A model generated the notes under the pieces. It was not told where the DNA came from and searched no databases. It saw nothing but the letters and a program-made list of their open reading frames with translations. Positions 1-7,729 of a stretch of DNA of 40,832 nucleotides are shown here, one piece after another (the first letter of the stretch is position 1; each line of letters begins with the position of its first letter). Origin of the DNA: Cyclobacteriaceae bacterium (GTDB taxonomy: Bacteria > Bacteroidota > Bacteroidia > Cytophagales > Cyclobacteriaceae); assembly GCA_025055435.1 (NCBI GenBank), contig JANWWN010000027.1, positions 1 to 40,832 on the forward strand. The letters run 5' to 3'. A program made the translations under genes and the position numbers.

Positions 1-28
1 CCGCAAATAGCTAACCAAAATTTTTTTA

Positions 29-559
29 TCAGTCTTCGAAGTTTTTTATCGCTGATTTGTACAACGGAACGGTGCTACACGGCTCGCCAAACATCAGACT
101 CCTGACAAGGGGACGTAAGCGAACTGCCACTTCGGCATAAACAGATACCGGAATATCGTATTTGGAACAACCTTTCACTACCACACGGGATGCTTCATAT
201 CTGCTCCAGTCAACCTTATTAAAAGCTTCGCAAAACAGCTGATGTTCAAGCTCCTGCAACGTACCTACCATGACCCTTTTTGCATAGGGTTGTGCGGCAA
301 GCGCCGCCAGCATAAATGCCCAGACAGGCACGATTGCGTCGGCCGAGCAGGTAATAGCAAGAAACTTACCCTGATAGGCCTGCCAATTATGTGTCCGGAT
401 GAATTCGCGAAAATTTTTTTCTTTCAATATCAGTCCTTCGTAAAGCTGATCTTTTAAATCCAGTAACACGCGCTCGCCTGGTTGATAAAATTCTTCCAGT
501 TCGAACACCATTAAGGAACTGGATGCCACGCGGTTAATGATTTCATCTGATTTGTCCAT
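29..559 (-). CDS. DUF2480 family protein
   Basis: This 176-residue soluble protein has no signal peptide or membrane segment and matches, from memory, the DUF2480 family of uncharacterised Bacteroidota proteins. The N-terminus (MDKSDEIINRVASSSLMVFELE) and the stretch around residues 60-75 (KFLAITCSADAIVPVWAFML) are what I recognise. Two conserved-looking cysteines lie near C71 and C131, but no catalytic motif is evident. It follows tsaB by about 50 bases on the same strand and is probably the last gene of the rpmH-rnpA-protease-tsaB run. Function is unknown; the housekeeping neighbourhood is the only hint. The ATG at 557-559 is the natural start. Confidence 0.8.
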   Translation of the reverse strand: MDKSDEIINRVASSSLMVFELEEFYQPGERVLLDLKDQLYEGLILKEKNFREFIRTHNWQAYQGKFLAITCSADAIVPVWAFMLAALAAQPYAKRVMVGTLQELEHQLFCEAFNKVDWSRYEASRVVVKGCSKYDIPVSVYAEVAVRLRPLVRSLMFGEPCSTVPLYKSAIKNFED

Positions 560-609
560 GCCTCAACAACTCTTCTGATGCAAATCTCTAATTCAATCGG
601 AATACCGAG

Positions 610-1287
610 TTAACTTTTTGATGTGGTAAAAAATTCCTTTGCATACATCGGTTCGAACAAGGCCGGGTCTTCCCACTTGTTTTGCTTCCAATTTTCAAAG
701 GCCAACTCGCCCAGTACCGTTGCCCTGGGATAAATATCGGAAATAAATGAGGCTCCGGTATGCTGTACCACGTTTCTGCATTTCCCTGCTGCATTACCGG
801 CAAAGCATATCTTTCGGCCCTCATCCAGGTATTGCCTCAAAAATTCCGGCTGAAGTGTAGCTGCCGAGGTGGGAAGTATTTCTTGATTGTGCTCATCCAC
901 CAGCTTATAAAAAACATCCATCCTGCGTGCATCGATGAGCGGGCAAATCCAGACTTGTGCTTCGCAGTGTTGTCGTGCTCCACGGGCAAGGATGTCCAAT
1001 GTATTAACGGCTATCAGCGGAATACTTAATCCGTAGCACAATCCTTTTGCTGTTGATGCGCCAATGCGCAAACCGGTATAGGATCCGGGGCCTGCTGAAA
1101 CCGCTACAGCCTGAATTTTTCGAAGCGATAAGGACGATTGATCGCAGACTTTTTGAATCAGCACGGCAAGCTGTGCGGCATGTGAACGTGGCGTTAGGAT
1201 TTCGAGCGTGTTGATCAGTATTCCCTGCTCATGAATGGCCACAGCGCACACATCCAGTGAGGTTTCAATACTTAGAATCAGGGCCAT
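610..1287 (-). CDS. tsaB: tRNA threonylcarbamoyladenosine biosynthesis protein TsaB
   Basis: TsaB is the non-catalytic partner of TsaD in the cytoplasmic complex that makes t6A37 on ANN-decoding tRNAs. The 225 residues fit the family. The ASKHA-fold N-terminus (ALILSIETSLDVCAVAI) and the diagnostic glycine-rich motif SAGPGSYTGLRIG near residues 64-76 are both present. The C-terminal half is variable, as is usual. Its ATG overlaps the stop of the upstream S41 protease by one base (TAATG), so the two are translationally coupled. The assignment is firm; no second t6A gene is in the window. Confidence 0.95.
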   Translation of the reverse strand: MALILSIETSLDVCAVAIHEQGILINTLEILTPRSHAAQLAVLIQKVCDQSSLSLRKIQAVAVSAGPGSYTGLRIGASTAKGLCYGLSIPLIAVNTLDILARGARQHCEAQVWICPLIDARRMDVFYKLVDEHNQEILPTSAATLQPEFLRQYLDEGRKICFAGNAAGKCRNVVQHTGASFISDIYPRATVLGELAFENWKQNKWEDPALFEPMYAKEFFTTSKS

Positions 1288-2933
1288 TACTGCGGACTGA
1301 GTAATGCTTGATATTTTTTCAGATCGGACAGAATATCCTTTGCTTTTTCAACCTCCTTATCTGATCGCAGTGAAACAGGTACCTGTCCGTCAAAGAGGTT
1401 ATAGTGAAATGCAATTTGCTGCTCGAGCAGATTTTTAACCTCGCGTTTAAACCGAATAAAGTCATTTGCCTTATTGGCCTCCACGCGGCTGCTTAAGGCA
1501 TTCAGCTCGCGTTCAATCTCCGCAAAATACTGCTCAGATTTTGCTGCTTCTCTGAACTCTTTGATTTGCTGCTCGATGGTGGTGGTATAGCTGAATTTGC
1601 GCTCTTTTATCCAACTTACAAACCGGGCATATTCGTTATCGGATAATTCAAATGGTGCGGATGTCCGCAAGCCAGGATTTTCATTGGTAAATTTTGAGGC
1701 GTATTCGAACAACATGCCTGAATTGACCAAAGCCGCAAGCACGGGAATATCCTGAGCGTTTTCTGTTTCGATATCGGGTTTTAACCCTCCGCCATCAAAC
1801 ACGATGCGGCCGCGCGATGTGCGGAATTCCCTGCGCAGGGAATCGGCAAATTTGTTTACCGTGCCATCGGCATTGCGATGCGCATAATCCAGTTCCTGAA
1901 TGCACCGGCCGCTTGGAATGTAATAACGGGCAGTGGTTACCTTAAGCTGGGCATTGTACGACAGCGGTCGTGTGGTTTGCACCAGTCCTTTACCAAAAGT
2001 TTTTTGGCCGATGAGAACGGCCCGGTCGTAATCCTGAAGTGCTCCGGCCACAATTTCGGCTGCCGAGGCACTGTTTTCGTTGATGAGAACTGCCAGTGGT
2101 ATTTGCGTGTCTAATGGATGGTTCAGGGTAGTATACGTGCGGTTCCAGTCGGCCATCTTGCCTTTTGTACTCACCACTTCTTTTCCTTTTGGGATAAAAA
2201 GGTTGACAATGTTAACGGCCTCGTAGAGCATTCCCCCTGGATTATCCCGAAGGTCGATAATAAGTCTTTGAGCGCCCTGCTGCTTTAAGTCGGCAACGGC
2301 CTGCGCTACTTCCTTTCCTGCGCCAGGTGTAAAATCATCCAGACGAATGTATCCGATTCCCGGAGCAATGATACCTGCATAGGCCAGGTTACTGATAACT
2401 ATTCTTTCACGTTTGATTTTAAATGTGAGGTTTTCGGACTGACCATAACGCTTCACCCTGATTTCCACTTCTGACTTCAGTGGCCCGCGCAGCATATTGG
2501 AAATTTCGGAAGTGGTTTTTCCGGCCACAGACTGGCCGTCAACTGCTAGGATTTCATCGCCCACCCGGAGTCCGGCTTTGTAAGCCGGAAAATTTTTATA
2601 CGGATGGGTAATGACCGTCTTGTTGTTTACGTTTCCAATGAGAGCACCAATACCCGCATACTGGCCGGTAGTGGTTATGCGAAAACCTTCCAGTTCATCT
2701 TCAGCGATATAATCGGTGTAGGGATCGAGCGACTCCAGCATTCCTTCTATGCCTTTCCGGATAAGTTTACCGGGGTCCACTTCATCGACATAATAGGCGT
2801 TTACTTCTTTGAACAGTGTAGCAAAGATGTCGAGGTTCCGCGCGATTTCGAAGTAGTTATCACCGGGCGCATGGAAGGCCAGCAAAGCCACCACTATTCC
2901 TGCAAGTAAAGCGTATTTAACTTTTCTCCACAT
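1287..2933 (-). CDS. S41 family C-terminal processing peptidase (CtpA-like)
   Basis: A 548-residue exported serine protease. Residues 1-20 form a signal peptide or membrane anchor. A PDZ domain spans about 90-180 and the S41 protease core about 185-360. The catalytic pair is visible: serine in the NENSASAAEI motif (S290 by comparison) and lysine in the TFGKG motif (K315), with the 25-residue spacing known for CtpB and Prc. A charged helical tail of roughly 150 residues follows. Family members cut periplasmic or envelope proteins near their C-termini. Its start overlaps rnpA by 17 bases and its stop overlaps the tsaB start, so it sits inside the rpmH-rnpA operon. The substrate cannot be read from the sequence. 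Confidence 0.93.
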   Translation of the reverse strand: MWRKVKYALLAGIVVALLAFHAPGDNYFEIARNLDIFATLFKEVNAYYVDEVDPGKLIRKGIEGMLESLDPYTDYIAEDELEGFRITTTGQYAGIGALIGNVNNKTVITHPYKNFPAYKAGLRVGDEILAVDGQSVAGKTTSEISNMLRGPLKSEVEIRVKRYGQSENLTFKIKRERIVISNLAYAGIIAPGIGYIRLDDFTPGAGKEVAQAVADLKQQGAQRLIIDLRDNPGGMLYEAVNIVNLFIPKGKEVVSTKGKMADWNRTYTTLNHPLDTQIPLAVLINENSASAAEIVAGALQDYDRAVLIGQKTFGKGLVQTTRPLSYNAQLKVTTARYYIPSGRCIQELDYAHRNADGTVNKFADSLRREFRTSRGRIVFDGGGLKPDIETENAQDIPVLAALVNSGMLFEYASKFTNENPGLRTSAPFELSDNEYARFVSWIKERKFSYTTTIEQQIKEFREAAKSEQYFAEIERELNALSSRVEANKANDFIRFKREVKNLLEQQIAFHYNLFDGQVPVSLRSDKEVEKAKDILSDLKKYQALLSPQ

Positions 2934-3288
2934 AACTTTTTATCCTGCCAAACACCTGTATCATGGCTTCCGATAGCTCCGCCAATGCGGGTACTTTTCC
3001 GGACTGATAAATATACGCAATGCGGAGGGACGGGAGTTCATTCAATTGACTTTTATTCAGGCGGTAAGCTTCGCGCATCAGGCGTTTTACACGATTGCGT
3101 TGTGTAGCTTTTGGAATGTAACGTTTGGAAACCGTAAACAATACCTGATGCTCGGCTGCGGCATCGGGGTTACGCTGCACCTTCACGCGAAAGGGAGGTA
3201 CGCTAATGGTGTCGGCATGTTGAAATAAATTCTCCACTGCGCTTTTACCGCGCAGCCGCTCAGCTTTGGAAAGACTTTGAAGACCCAT
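2917..3288 (-). CDS. rnpA: Ribonuclease P protein component
   Basis: The protein subunit of RNase P, which assists the RNA subunit in removing 5' leaders from pre-tRNAs. At 123 residues it is of normal length and basic. The signature RNR motif lies in ATQRNRVKRLMREAYR (about residues 61-76), preceded by the FTVSKRYIPKA strand. The gene lies 26 bases downstream of rpmH, the near-universal bacterial arrangement. Its 3' end overlaps the start of the S41 protease by 17 bases, so the two are probably co-translated. No anomaly was seen. Confidence 0.96.
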   Translation of the reverse strand: MGLQSLSKAERLRGKSAVENLFQHADTISVPPFRVKVQRNPDAAAEHQVLFTVSKRYIPKATQRNRVKRLMREAYRLNKSQLNELPSLRIAYIYQSGKVPALAELSEAMIQVFGRIKSYVEKS

Positions 3289-3314
3289 GGGAGTTCCCGG
3301 GCCGGGAGGAAGAA

Positions 3315-3476
3315 TTACTTCTTCTTAAACGTAAACTCATCAGAAACGGTGAGTTTTTTCCGGCCTTTTCTTCTGCGGGCAGCCAGTACCCTCCGTCCGT
3401 TAGCCGTAGCCATCCGTTGCCGGAATCCGTGCTTGTTTCTGCGTTTTCTGCGCGAGGGCTGATACGTTCTTTTCAT
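3315..3476 (-). CDS. rpmH: 50S ribosomal protein L34
   Basis: A 53-residue, strongly basic protein read by hand on the minus strand. It begins [18 protein letters not shown] and continues with the L34 hallmark [15 protein letters not shown], then [12 protein letters not shown] and a lysine-rich end. This is a near-consensus L34 with the Bacteroidota-type C-terminal extension. L34 is a structural protein of the large ribosomal subunit. The gene starts the rpmH-rnpA run, with a good promoter about 25 bases upstream. Overlapping plus-strand ORFs here are shadows. dnaA is not adjacent, so this locus gives no reason to place the origin here. Confidence 0.97.
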   Translation of the reverse strand: MKRTYQPSRRKRRNKHGFRQRMATANGRRVLAARRRKGRKKLTVSDEFTFKKK

Positions 3477-3497
3477 AACCGCTTAGCTAAAGGGCTG

Positions 3498-3529
3498 CAA
3501 AAGTGCTCAGTATTTTCCTTTTTTCCAAA
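3498..3529 (-). promoter_or_regulatory. Promoter of the rpmH-rnpA operon
   Basis: On the minus strand TTTG (3526-3529) is followed after 20 bases by CACTTTTG (3498-3505). The second element matches the Bacteroidota -7 consensus TAnnTTTG at seven of eight positions, and the spacing is ideal. The element lies 21 bases upstream of the rpmH ATG, implying a leader of about 15 bases. It sits in the 55-base gap between the NTF2-like gene and rpmH, so the operon has its own start. Confidence 0.6.
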
Positions 3530-3531
3530 GA

Positions 3532-3966
3532 TTACGGGCTATTTGCAAAGTGAGCGTGCAGGATTTTCCACCGGCCGGATACTTTGCCTAACAGAAATGT
3601 TACGGGCCCGGTTTGGGGGCGAACCGAGTCTCTACGCCGAAAATACCAGGTAGCGGTAACCAGCAAAGCCGCTGTGCCTACTGGTCTTTCCTTTAAATTT
3701 TCAAGCCATAAGGTGTTTCCTGTTGTTTTGCCTCCATCAACAAACCCGAATTTCCTGTGATGCTCCCTTAGTTTTTCCAATCCTTCAATCAGGCCATCGT
3801 ATTCCGATGAAAAGTAAGTGGCGTATTTATCGAACAGGGAATCCACCATGGATAAATCATACGTATTCCACATGCTAATCCACTGGTTAATTACTTCCGT
3901 TGCAGAAGGTGTTTGGGCGAACACCCTGCCAGGAAGGATTAGCATGACCATGATCAGCATTCTCAT
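3532..3966 (-). CDS. Exported NTF2-like (SnoaL/DUF4440-type) protein
   Basis: A protein of about 144 residues beginning at the ATG at 3964-3966, which gives a clear signal peptide (MRMLIMVMLILPGRVFAQ). An in-frame start further upstream would bury this signal and is unlikely. The mature part has the cone-fold pattern of NTF2-like proteins: an N-terminal helix (ATEVINQWISMWNTYDL), DSLFDKYATYFSSEY, and C-terminal strands ending GRWKILHAHFANSP. Such domains bind small molecules or act as enzymes; no specific catalytic set is recognised here. Its ATG overlaps the TGA of the adenosine-kinase-like gene by four bases, indicating translational coupling, but the functional link is unknown. Confidence 0.75.
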   Translation of the reverse strand: MRMLIMVMLILPGRVFAQTPSATEVINQWISMWNTYDLSMVDSLFDKYATYFSSEYDGLIEGLEKLREHHRKFGFVDGGKTTGNTLWLENLKERPVGTAALLVTATWYFRRRDSVRPQTGPVTFLLGKVSGRWKILHAHFANSP

Positions 3967-4976
3967 GACTGAATGAGGTCGGCCAGAAGTTTTTTTGCGG
4001 TTTGCGGATCGAGGCGGGGCCCCCACTGCGAAACCACACGGGAAGATGCCAGCGAGGCCAGTTTACCGGCTTCGGCCATGCTGTGCCCGTGCGTAATACC
4101 GTAAAGAAACGCTCCTGCAAACATGTCACCGGCTCCGTTAGTATCTACCGCACGTACTTTGTAGGGTTCAATCTGAATGAAGGTGTCTCCGTCATAAATC
4201 AGTGCGCCATTGGCCCCCAGGGTAATGGCAAAACGTTTTGCTACCTCTTTTAATTTTTCGCGCGCATCCTGAAGGCTATCCGTTCCGGTAAAAATCATGG
4301 CTTCCTCTTCGTTGCAAAACAACAAGTCCACGCTGGCGCCCACCACTTCATTCATCTGCCCGGAAAAGTATTTTACCATACTGGCATCGGAAAAGGTAAG
4401 TGCGGTAAATACCTTGTTGCGTTCGGCTATCTTCTTGGCCTCCTTCATGGCTTCGAGGCTGCGCGGGCTGGCCACCAGGTAGCCTTCCATATACAGGTAT
4501 TCGGAATTTTTTATGGCCTCTTCGTTCAGGTGTTCGATACCTAAAAAGGAGCTCACCCCCAGAAACGTGTTCATGGTGCGCTGTGCATCGGGTGAGGTCA
4601 TTACCAGGCACTTGCCGGTGTGTCCGTCGGGACAGTTTTCATATTGCAGGTTGGTATCGATGCCGTTGCGTTGCAGGTCATCGAGAAAAAATTTCCCCAG
4701 CTCATCTTTGGCCACCACGCAGGAGTAAAAACATTTTCCGCCAAACTGGCTAACTGCCACCACGGTATTGCCGGCTGAGCCTCCACCCGACATGCGGCTT
4801 TTTCTCATGTCAATGGCTTTCATCAGCTGGAGCTGGCGTTTTTCATCCACCAGCGTCATCACACCTTTTTCTATGCCGTGGCGTTCGAAGAAGTCGTGAT
4901 CTACTTCGGTAACAATATCCACGATGGCATTGCCCATGCCGTAAACGTGGTAGCGGGGTTTGCTTTGAGCCTCCAT
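3963..4976 (-). CDS. Adenosine kinase-like PfkB family carbohydrate/nucleoside kinase
   Basis: A 337-residue cytoplasmic ribokinase-family kinase. Visible features are the N-terminal strand YHVYGMGNAIVDIVTEV, the GGGSAGNTVVAVSQFGG substrate-lid glycines (about 64-80), and the PfkB signature DTNGAGDMFAGAF (278-290) with the catalytic base D284 and anion-hole glycines. Overall it resembles the Bacteroidota group usually annotated as adenosine kinase, which phosphorylates adenosine to AMP with ATP. Substrate cannot be proved from the sequence; a sugar kinase is the alternative. It overlaps the exported NTF2-like gene downstream. There is no strong promoter motif in the bases just upstream. Confidence 0.88.
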   Translation of the reverse strand: MEAQSKPRYHVYGMGNAIVDIVTEVDHDFFERHGIEKGVMTLVDEKRQLQLMKAIDMRKSRMSGGGSAGNTVVAVSQFGGKCFYSCVVAKDELGKFFLDDLQRNGIDTNLQYENCPDGHTGKCLVMTSPDAQRTMNTFLGVSSFLGIEHLNEEAIKNSEYLYMEGYLVASPRSLEAMKEAKKIAERNKVFTALTFSDASMVKYFSGQMNEVVGASVDLLFCNEEEAMIFTGTDSLQDAREKLKEVAKRFAITLGANGALIYDGDTFIQIEPYKVRAVDTNGAGDMFAGAFLYGITHGHSMAEAGKLASLASSRVVSQWGPRLDPQTAKKLLADLIQS

Positions 4977-5029
4977 GATGATAACTCAGGCGGCAATAAT
5001 ACGGCTAAAGCATCAGTTGTTGAAATGGG

Positions 5030-5326
5030 TCATCTTACTTCCCACCGCCAGTACCAGTTAAGTCCGGCTTCACGCTGAACCATCCATCCGCCTCGTAAAC
5101 CATTTCCTGCATTAGTCCTGGCTTTTGCCATCATGGCACACCGGTCCCTTTGATTATAGTATTTAAGGTGCCCTCGTTCAGCATTCTTTCTTTCAAACTG
5201 CACACCTAGTTTTACATCAAAGCTTGGTTTACCGTCTTCGCAAAATCGTAACATCCGGTAAAAAATAAACTTATTGTTACCTGCAAAATAAATTTCAGTA
5301 AGCTCTTCTGCATGGTTTTGAAACAA
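5030..5326 (-). CDS. Doubtful hypothetical ORF, possibly a gene remnant
   Basis: A 98-codon frame with only a TTG start at its head; the first in-frame ATG is at codon 25 (5254). I do not recognise the product. It reads like natural protein, with alternating strand-like segments (EIYFAGNNKFIFYRMLRF), a charged stretch (FERKNAERGHLKYYNQRDR) and a tryptophan-rich end (LNWYWRWEVR). A second minus-strand frame opens at the ATG at 5311-5313 and encodes a convincing lipoprotein signal (MQKSLLKFILQVTISLFFTGC) before stopping after 33 codons. This may therefore be a frameshifted small lipoprotein gene, or chance. It accounts for most of the otherwise empty 4977-5445 interval. Confidence 0.35.
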   Translation of the reverse strand: MFQNHAEELTEIYFAGNNKFIFYRMLRFCEDGKPSFDVKLGVQFERKNAERGHLKYYNQRDRCAMMAKARTNAGNGLRGGWMVQREAGLNWYWRWEVR

Positions 5327-5445
5327 AATCCATAAAATTATACAAAACCCATGTGATTAAGGCAAGCCAAAAACGCACTTTCTTTATTTCACGGAGGGAC
5401 CTTACTCTGAATTTGTCCTGCTAATTCAATTGCAATGCAAAGTTC

Positions 5446-6366
5446 TCATCGAAACCCGTTTGTCTTTTTCTTCAAACCCATGTTCAATGAAGCAGCCCGA
5501 TCAGGGTAATCGGTGATGAGTCCGTCCACACCCCAGGAACGCAGGCGTTGCATATCGGATTTTTCGTTGACGGTCCAGGGTATGACGCGCATCCCCATGG
5601 CTTTGATTTGCTGAACTGTTTCGGCCGTGAGCAACTGAAAATACGGACTATATACCGATGGAGTGAAGCCGAGTTCTTTCAGGTTTTCCTCAACCGTTTT
5701 CCGGTTTTCCACCAGCAACGCCACCCGCACCTGCGGATAAGTTTTTTTCCAGTACTGCAACACGCGAATATCGAACGACTGGATAACCACGCGCTCCAGC
5801 GGCAGGTATTCGTTTATCAGTTTAAAAACCAGGTCTGAAAATTCTTCGGGCGCGGGGTGGAAACGGTTATCGCCCAGCGAATGGCTTTTGATTTCAATGC
5901 TGTAATCCACTTCGTACCGTGTAAAACTTTTGATATGGTCTTCGACTGCGGCAATTACATCACGCAACAACGGTTTAACGGCTCTCATTTTTTGTTGCTC
6001 CGCAAACCGCGGATTGCCTTTCGAACCGCAATCGTAGCGGCCCACTTCGGCATAGGTCATTTCATAGATGTTAAGCCTTTTCTCTTCTTTTGGACTGATT
6101 TCCGAACCATCGGGCCGCAGACAAATATCGGCTGCCATCCAGGGCTCGTGCGATACCACCACCTGTTTATCTTTGGTGATGACTACATCCATTTCCAAAG
6201 TGGTTGCGCCCTGATTGAGCGCCTCGATGAACGAGGGTATGGTATTTTCAGGTCTTAATCCGCGTGCACCGCGATGGCCCTGCAAATCGAATTTGGGAGT
6301 ATATACCTGTGCCGATAACACGCCAGCCTGTATAAAAATTACAAACCAAAATACCCGCTTCAGCAT
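5446..6366 (-). CDS. Exported glycerophosphodiester phosphodiesterase
   Basis: A 306-residue protein with a signal peptide (residues 1-19, ending VLSA). The GDPD TIM-barrel hydrolyses glycerophosphodiesters, from lipid head groups or teichoic-type polymers, to an alcohol and glycerol 3-phosphate. Catalytic and metal residues are in place: H31 in QGHRGARGLRPENT, E40, E58 and D60 in TLEMDVVITKD, and H73 in VVSHEPW. The C-terminal barrel motif WTVNEKSDM followed by GVDGLITDYPD is typical. Length matches periplasmic family members. A -7-like box lies four bases upstream of the ATG, suggesting a very short leader. Substrate is undetermined. Confidence 0.93.
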   Translation of the reverse strand: MLKRVFWFVIFIQAGVLSAQVYTPKFDLQGHRGARGLRPENTIPSFIEALNQGATTLEMDVVITKDKQVVVSHEPWMAADICLRPDGSEISPKEEKRLNIYEMTYAEVGRYDCGSKGNPRFAEQQKMRAVKPLLRDVIAAVEDHIKSFTRYEVDYSIEIKSHSLGDNRFHPAPEEFSDLVFKLINEYLPLERVVIQSFDIRVLQYWKKTYPQVRVALLVENRKTVEENLKELGFTPSVYSPYFQLLTAETVQQIKAMGMRVIPWTVNEKSDMQRLRSWGVDGLITDYPDRAASLNMGLKKKTNGFR

Positions 6367-6370
6367 GCAC

Positions 6371-6378
6371 CAAAATTA
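6371..6378 (-). promoter_or_regulatory. Candidate -7 box of the GDPD gene
   Basis: On the minus strand TAATTTTG is a perfect match to TAnnTTTG and ends four bases before the GDPD start codon. I see no good -33 TTG at the expected distance, so support is partial. If real, transcription would start at or next to the ATG. Confidence 0.35.
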
Positions 6379-6435
6379 CCCGAAAAGATACGGATGCGTA
6401 TTACCGTTTGGTTAAAACTGTGCGAAAGAACGGAC

Positions 6436-7032
6436 CTAATCGGAAAAAACAACAATACCCAGCTGAAATGCGAGTGCAGAGAAATTTTTGATATCGTACG
6501 CCTCACTTTTATTGCCGGCGTATTCCCAGCTCAGGGCCGACTTCAGTCCGAGTGCAGAATAGGGTCGTATCCGAAAAATAATTCCCGTTTCCGGCCTTAC
6601 CACCCAACTGCGGTTGTTGTCGCCCTCTTCGTAAACATTGTAATACAATGTATAGCGTGTTACAGCTAATCCTGCACCTAATGAAACATATGGAACCAGC
6701 CGGTCGGATGCCCTGAAGTAATACTGCGCATTTGCCAGCAGTGTGAAGTAGTACATGTAGTTAAAAATATCGGTGGTAATGGCTCCTCCCGGATAGGTAT
6801 AGGTTTGGCGCGGCACATAATCGTTTAAGGTATTGTAAGCTGCTTCAATACCCCATCCGAATTTTTCGGAGCTGAAGCGCGTATAGCCCACCCGCATACC
6901 GGCAGACGACTTGCCGACAAAATCCTTATATAATGGTTGTTGTATGTTGAGGGTTAGGTTAAAGGCACCCTCGGCAGGCTGCGCGAGTGCCGCTGCAGGC
7001 ATCAACAAAAGAACCATCAGAAAATTGCGCAT
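6436..7032 (-). CDS. Outer-membrane beta-barrel protein (porin-like)
   Basis: A 198-residue exported protein with a signal peptide (MRNFLMVLLLMPAAALAQ) followed by repeating amphipathic strands rich in aromatic residues and glycine (AGMRVGYTRFSSEKFGWGIEAAYN, VPYVSLGAGLAVTRY). It ends in an FQLGIVVFSD strand. This is the pattern of small eight-stranded outer-membrane barrels of Bacteroidota. No plug, binding or enzymatic motif is seen, so the role is structural or unknown. The start codon is two bases from the stop of the DUF4136 lipoprotein gene on the same strand, so the two form one transcription unit and may work together at the outer membrane. Confidence 0.75.
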   Translation of the reverse strand: MRNFLMVLLLMPAAALAQPAEGAFNLTLNIQQPLYKDFVGKSSAGMRVGYTRFSSEKFGWGIEAAYNTLNDYVPRQTYTYPGGAITTDIFNYMYYFTLLANAQYYFRASDRLVPYVSLGAGLAVTRYTLYYNVYEEGDNNRSWVVRPETGIIFRIRPYSALGLKSALSWEYAGNKSEAYDIKNFSALAFQLGIVVFSD

Positions 7033-7034
7033 GA

Positions 7035-7670
7035 TTAATCTTTTTGGATGTATGGGGATTGGGCGAATGCCTGATTTACCGCTTCGAGCGTTTTGCTGTT
7101 GCGATCGATGGAAGCATAAATGTCACCGATAAAGGCTTTCCAGATTACCTTATAGCGATTGCCGTTGGCAGCGTAATTTTTAATATCAACAACCTCGATT
7201 ACCAGGGTGCCATACGATGCCGAATAGGTAGTTACATAAGGAAACCAATATCCGTAATACCCCCAGTACCAGGAATAGAACGGGGCGTAGTTAACAGCCT
7301 GAAAGAAACTGAAGTTATCCAGCAGAATTACATTCACTGCAAAATCCGGGTTTTGCTGCGGCGTTACGCGCGTATAACCCGCTTCCAGAAATTTGTCGCG
7401 AACCCTTCGTGTTACCGATTTAACAAAATCCTGACCCGAGCCATCCACAAGCAACGTATCGCGATATCGGGTAGATACCAACCCCATGGTATCGATGCGC
7501 ATGGTAAATTTATCATAGGTACCAAAGACATTGAAAGTAGGTGAAACCGATTCCTGGTCATACCGCGTTTGAACCACCATATCCTGTACCAGTTCCCCCA
7601 GGTCGGGTTCCATCCTGCAGCCTGTAAGGACAAAGACGGTTATTATAAACCAACCGATTTGTTTTCGCAT
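7035..7670 (-). CDS. DUF4136 domain lipoprotein
   Basis: Read from the ATG at 7668-7670, this is a 211-residue lipoprotein. It has a short basic start, a hydrophobic core and the lipobox VLTGC with the acylated cysteine at C18. A further-upstream in-frame start would push the signal inside and was rejected. The body fits DUF4136: a paired-strand domain with TLLVDGSGQDF, a CsgG-like DKFLEAGYTRV element, and the aromatic run NYAPFYSWYWGYYGYWF. The closing GTLVIEVVDIKN and VIWKAFIGDI motifs are typical. The molecular function of the family is unknown. It is coupled to the downstream barrel gene (two-base gap). Confidence 0.85.
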   Translation of the reverse strand: MRKQIGWFIITVFVLTGCRMEPDLGELVQDMVVQTRYDQESVSPTFNVFGTYDKFTMRIDTMGLVSTRYRDTLLVDGSGQDFVKSVTRRVRDKFLEAGYTRVTPQQNPDFAVNVILLDNFSFFQAVNYAPFYSWYWGYYGYWFPYVTTYSASYGTLVIEVVDIKNYAANGNRYKVIWKAFIGDIYASIDRNSKTLEAVNQAFAQSPYIQKD

Positions 7671-7729
7671 ATTCCGGTTTTTATAACTAAGACACGCAAC
7701 GGGATACAATGGTTTACTGGTATCCGTAA

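Noticed and set aside
3315-3531. Possible replication origin near rpmH-rnpA
   Set aside because: No dnaA, dnaN or clustered DnaA boxes are visible, and Bacteroidota rpmH-rnpA is commonly away from the origin.
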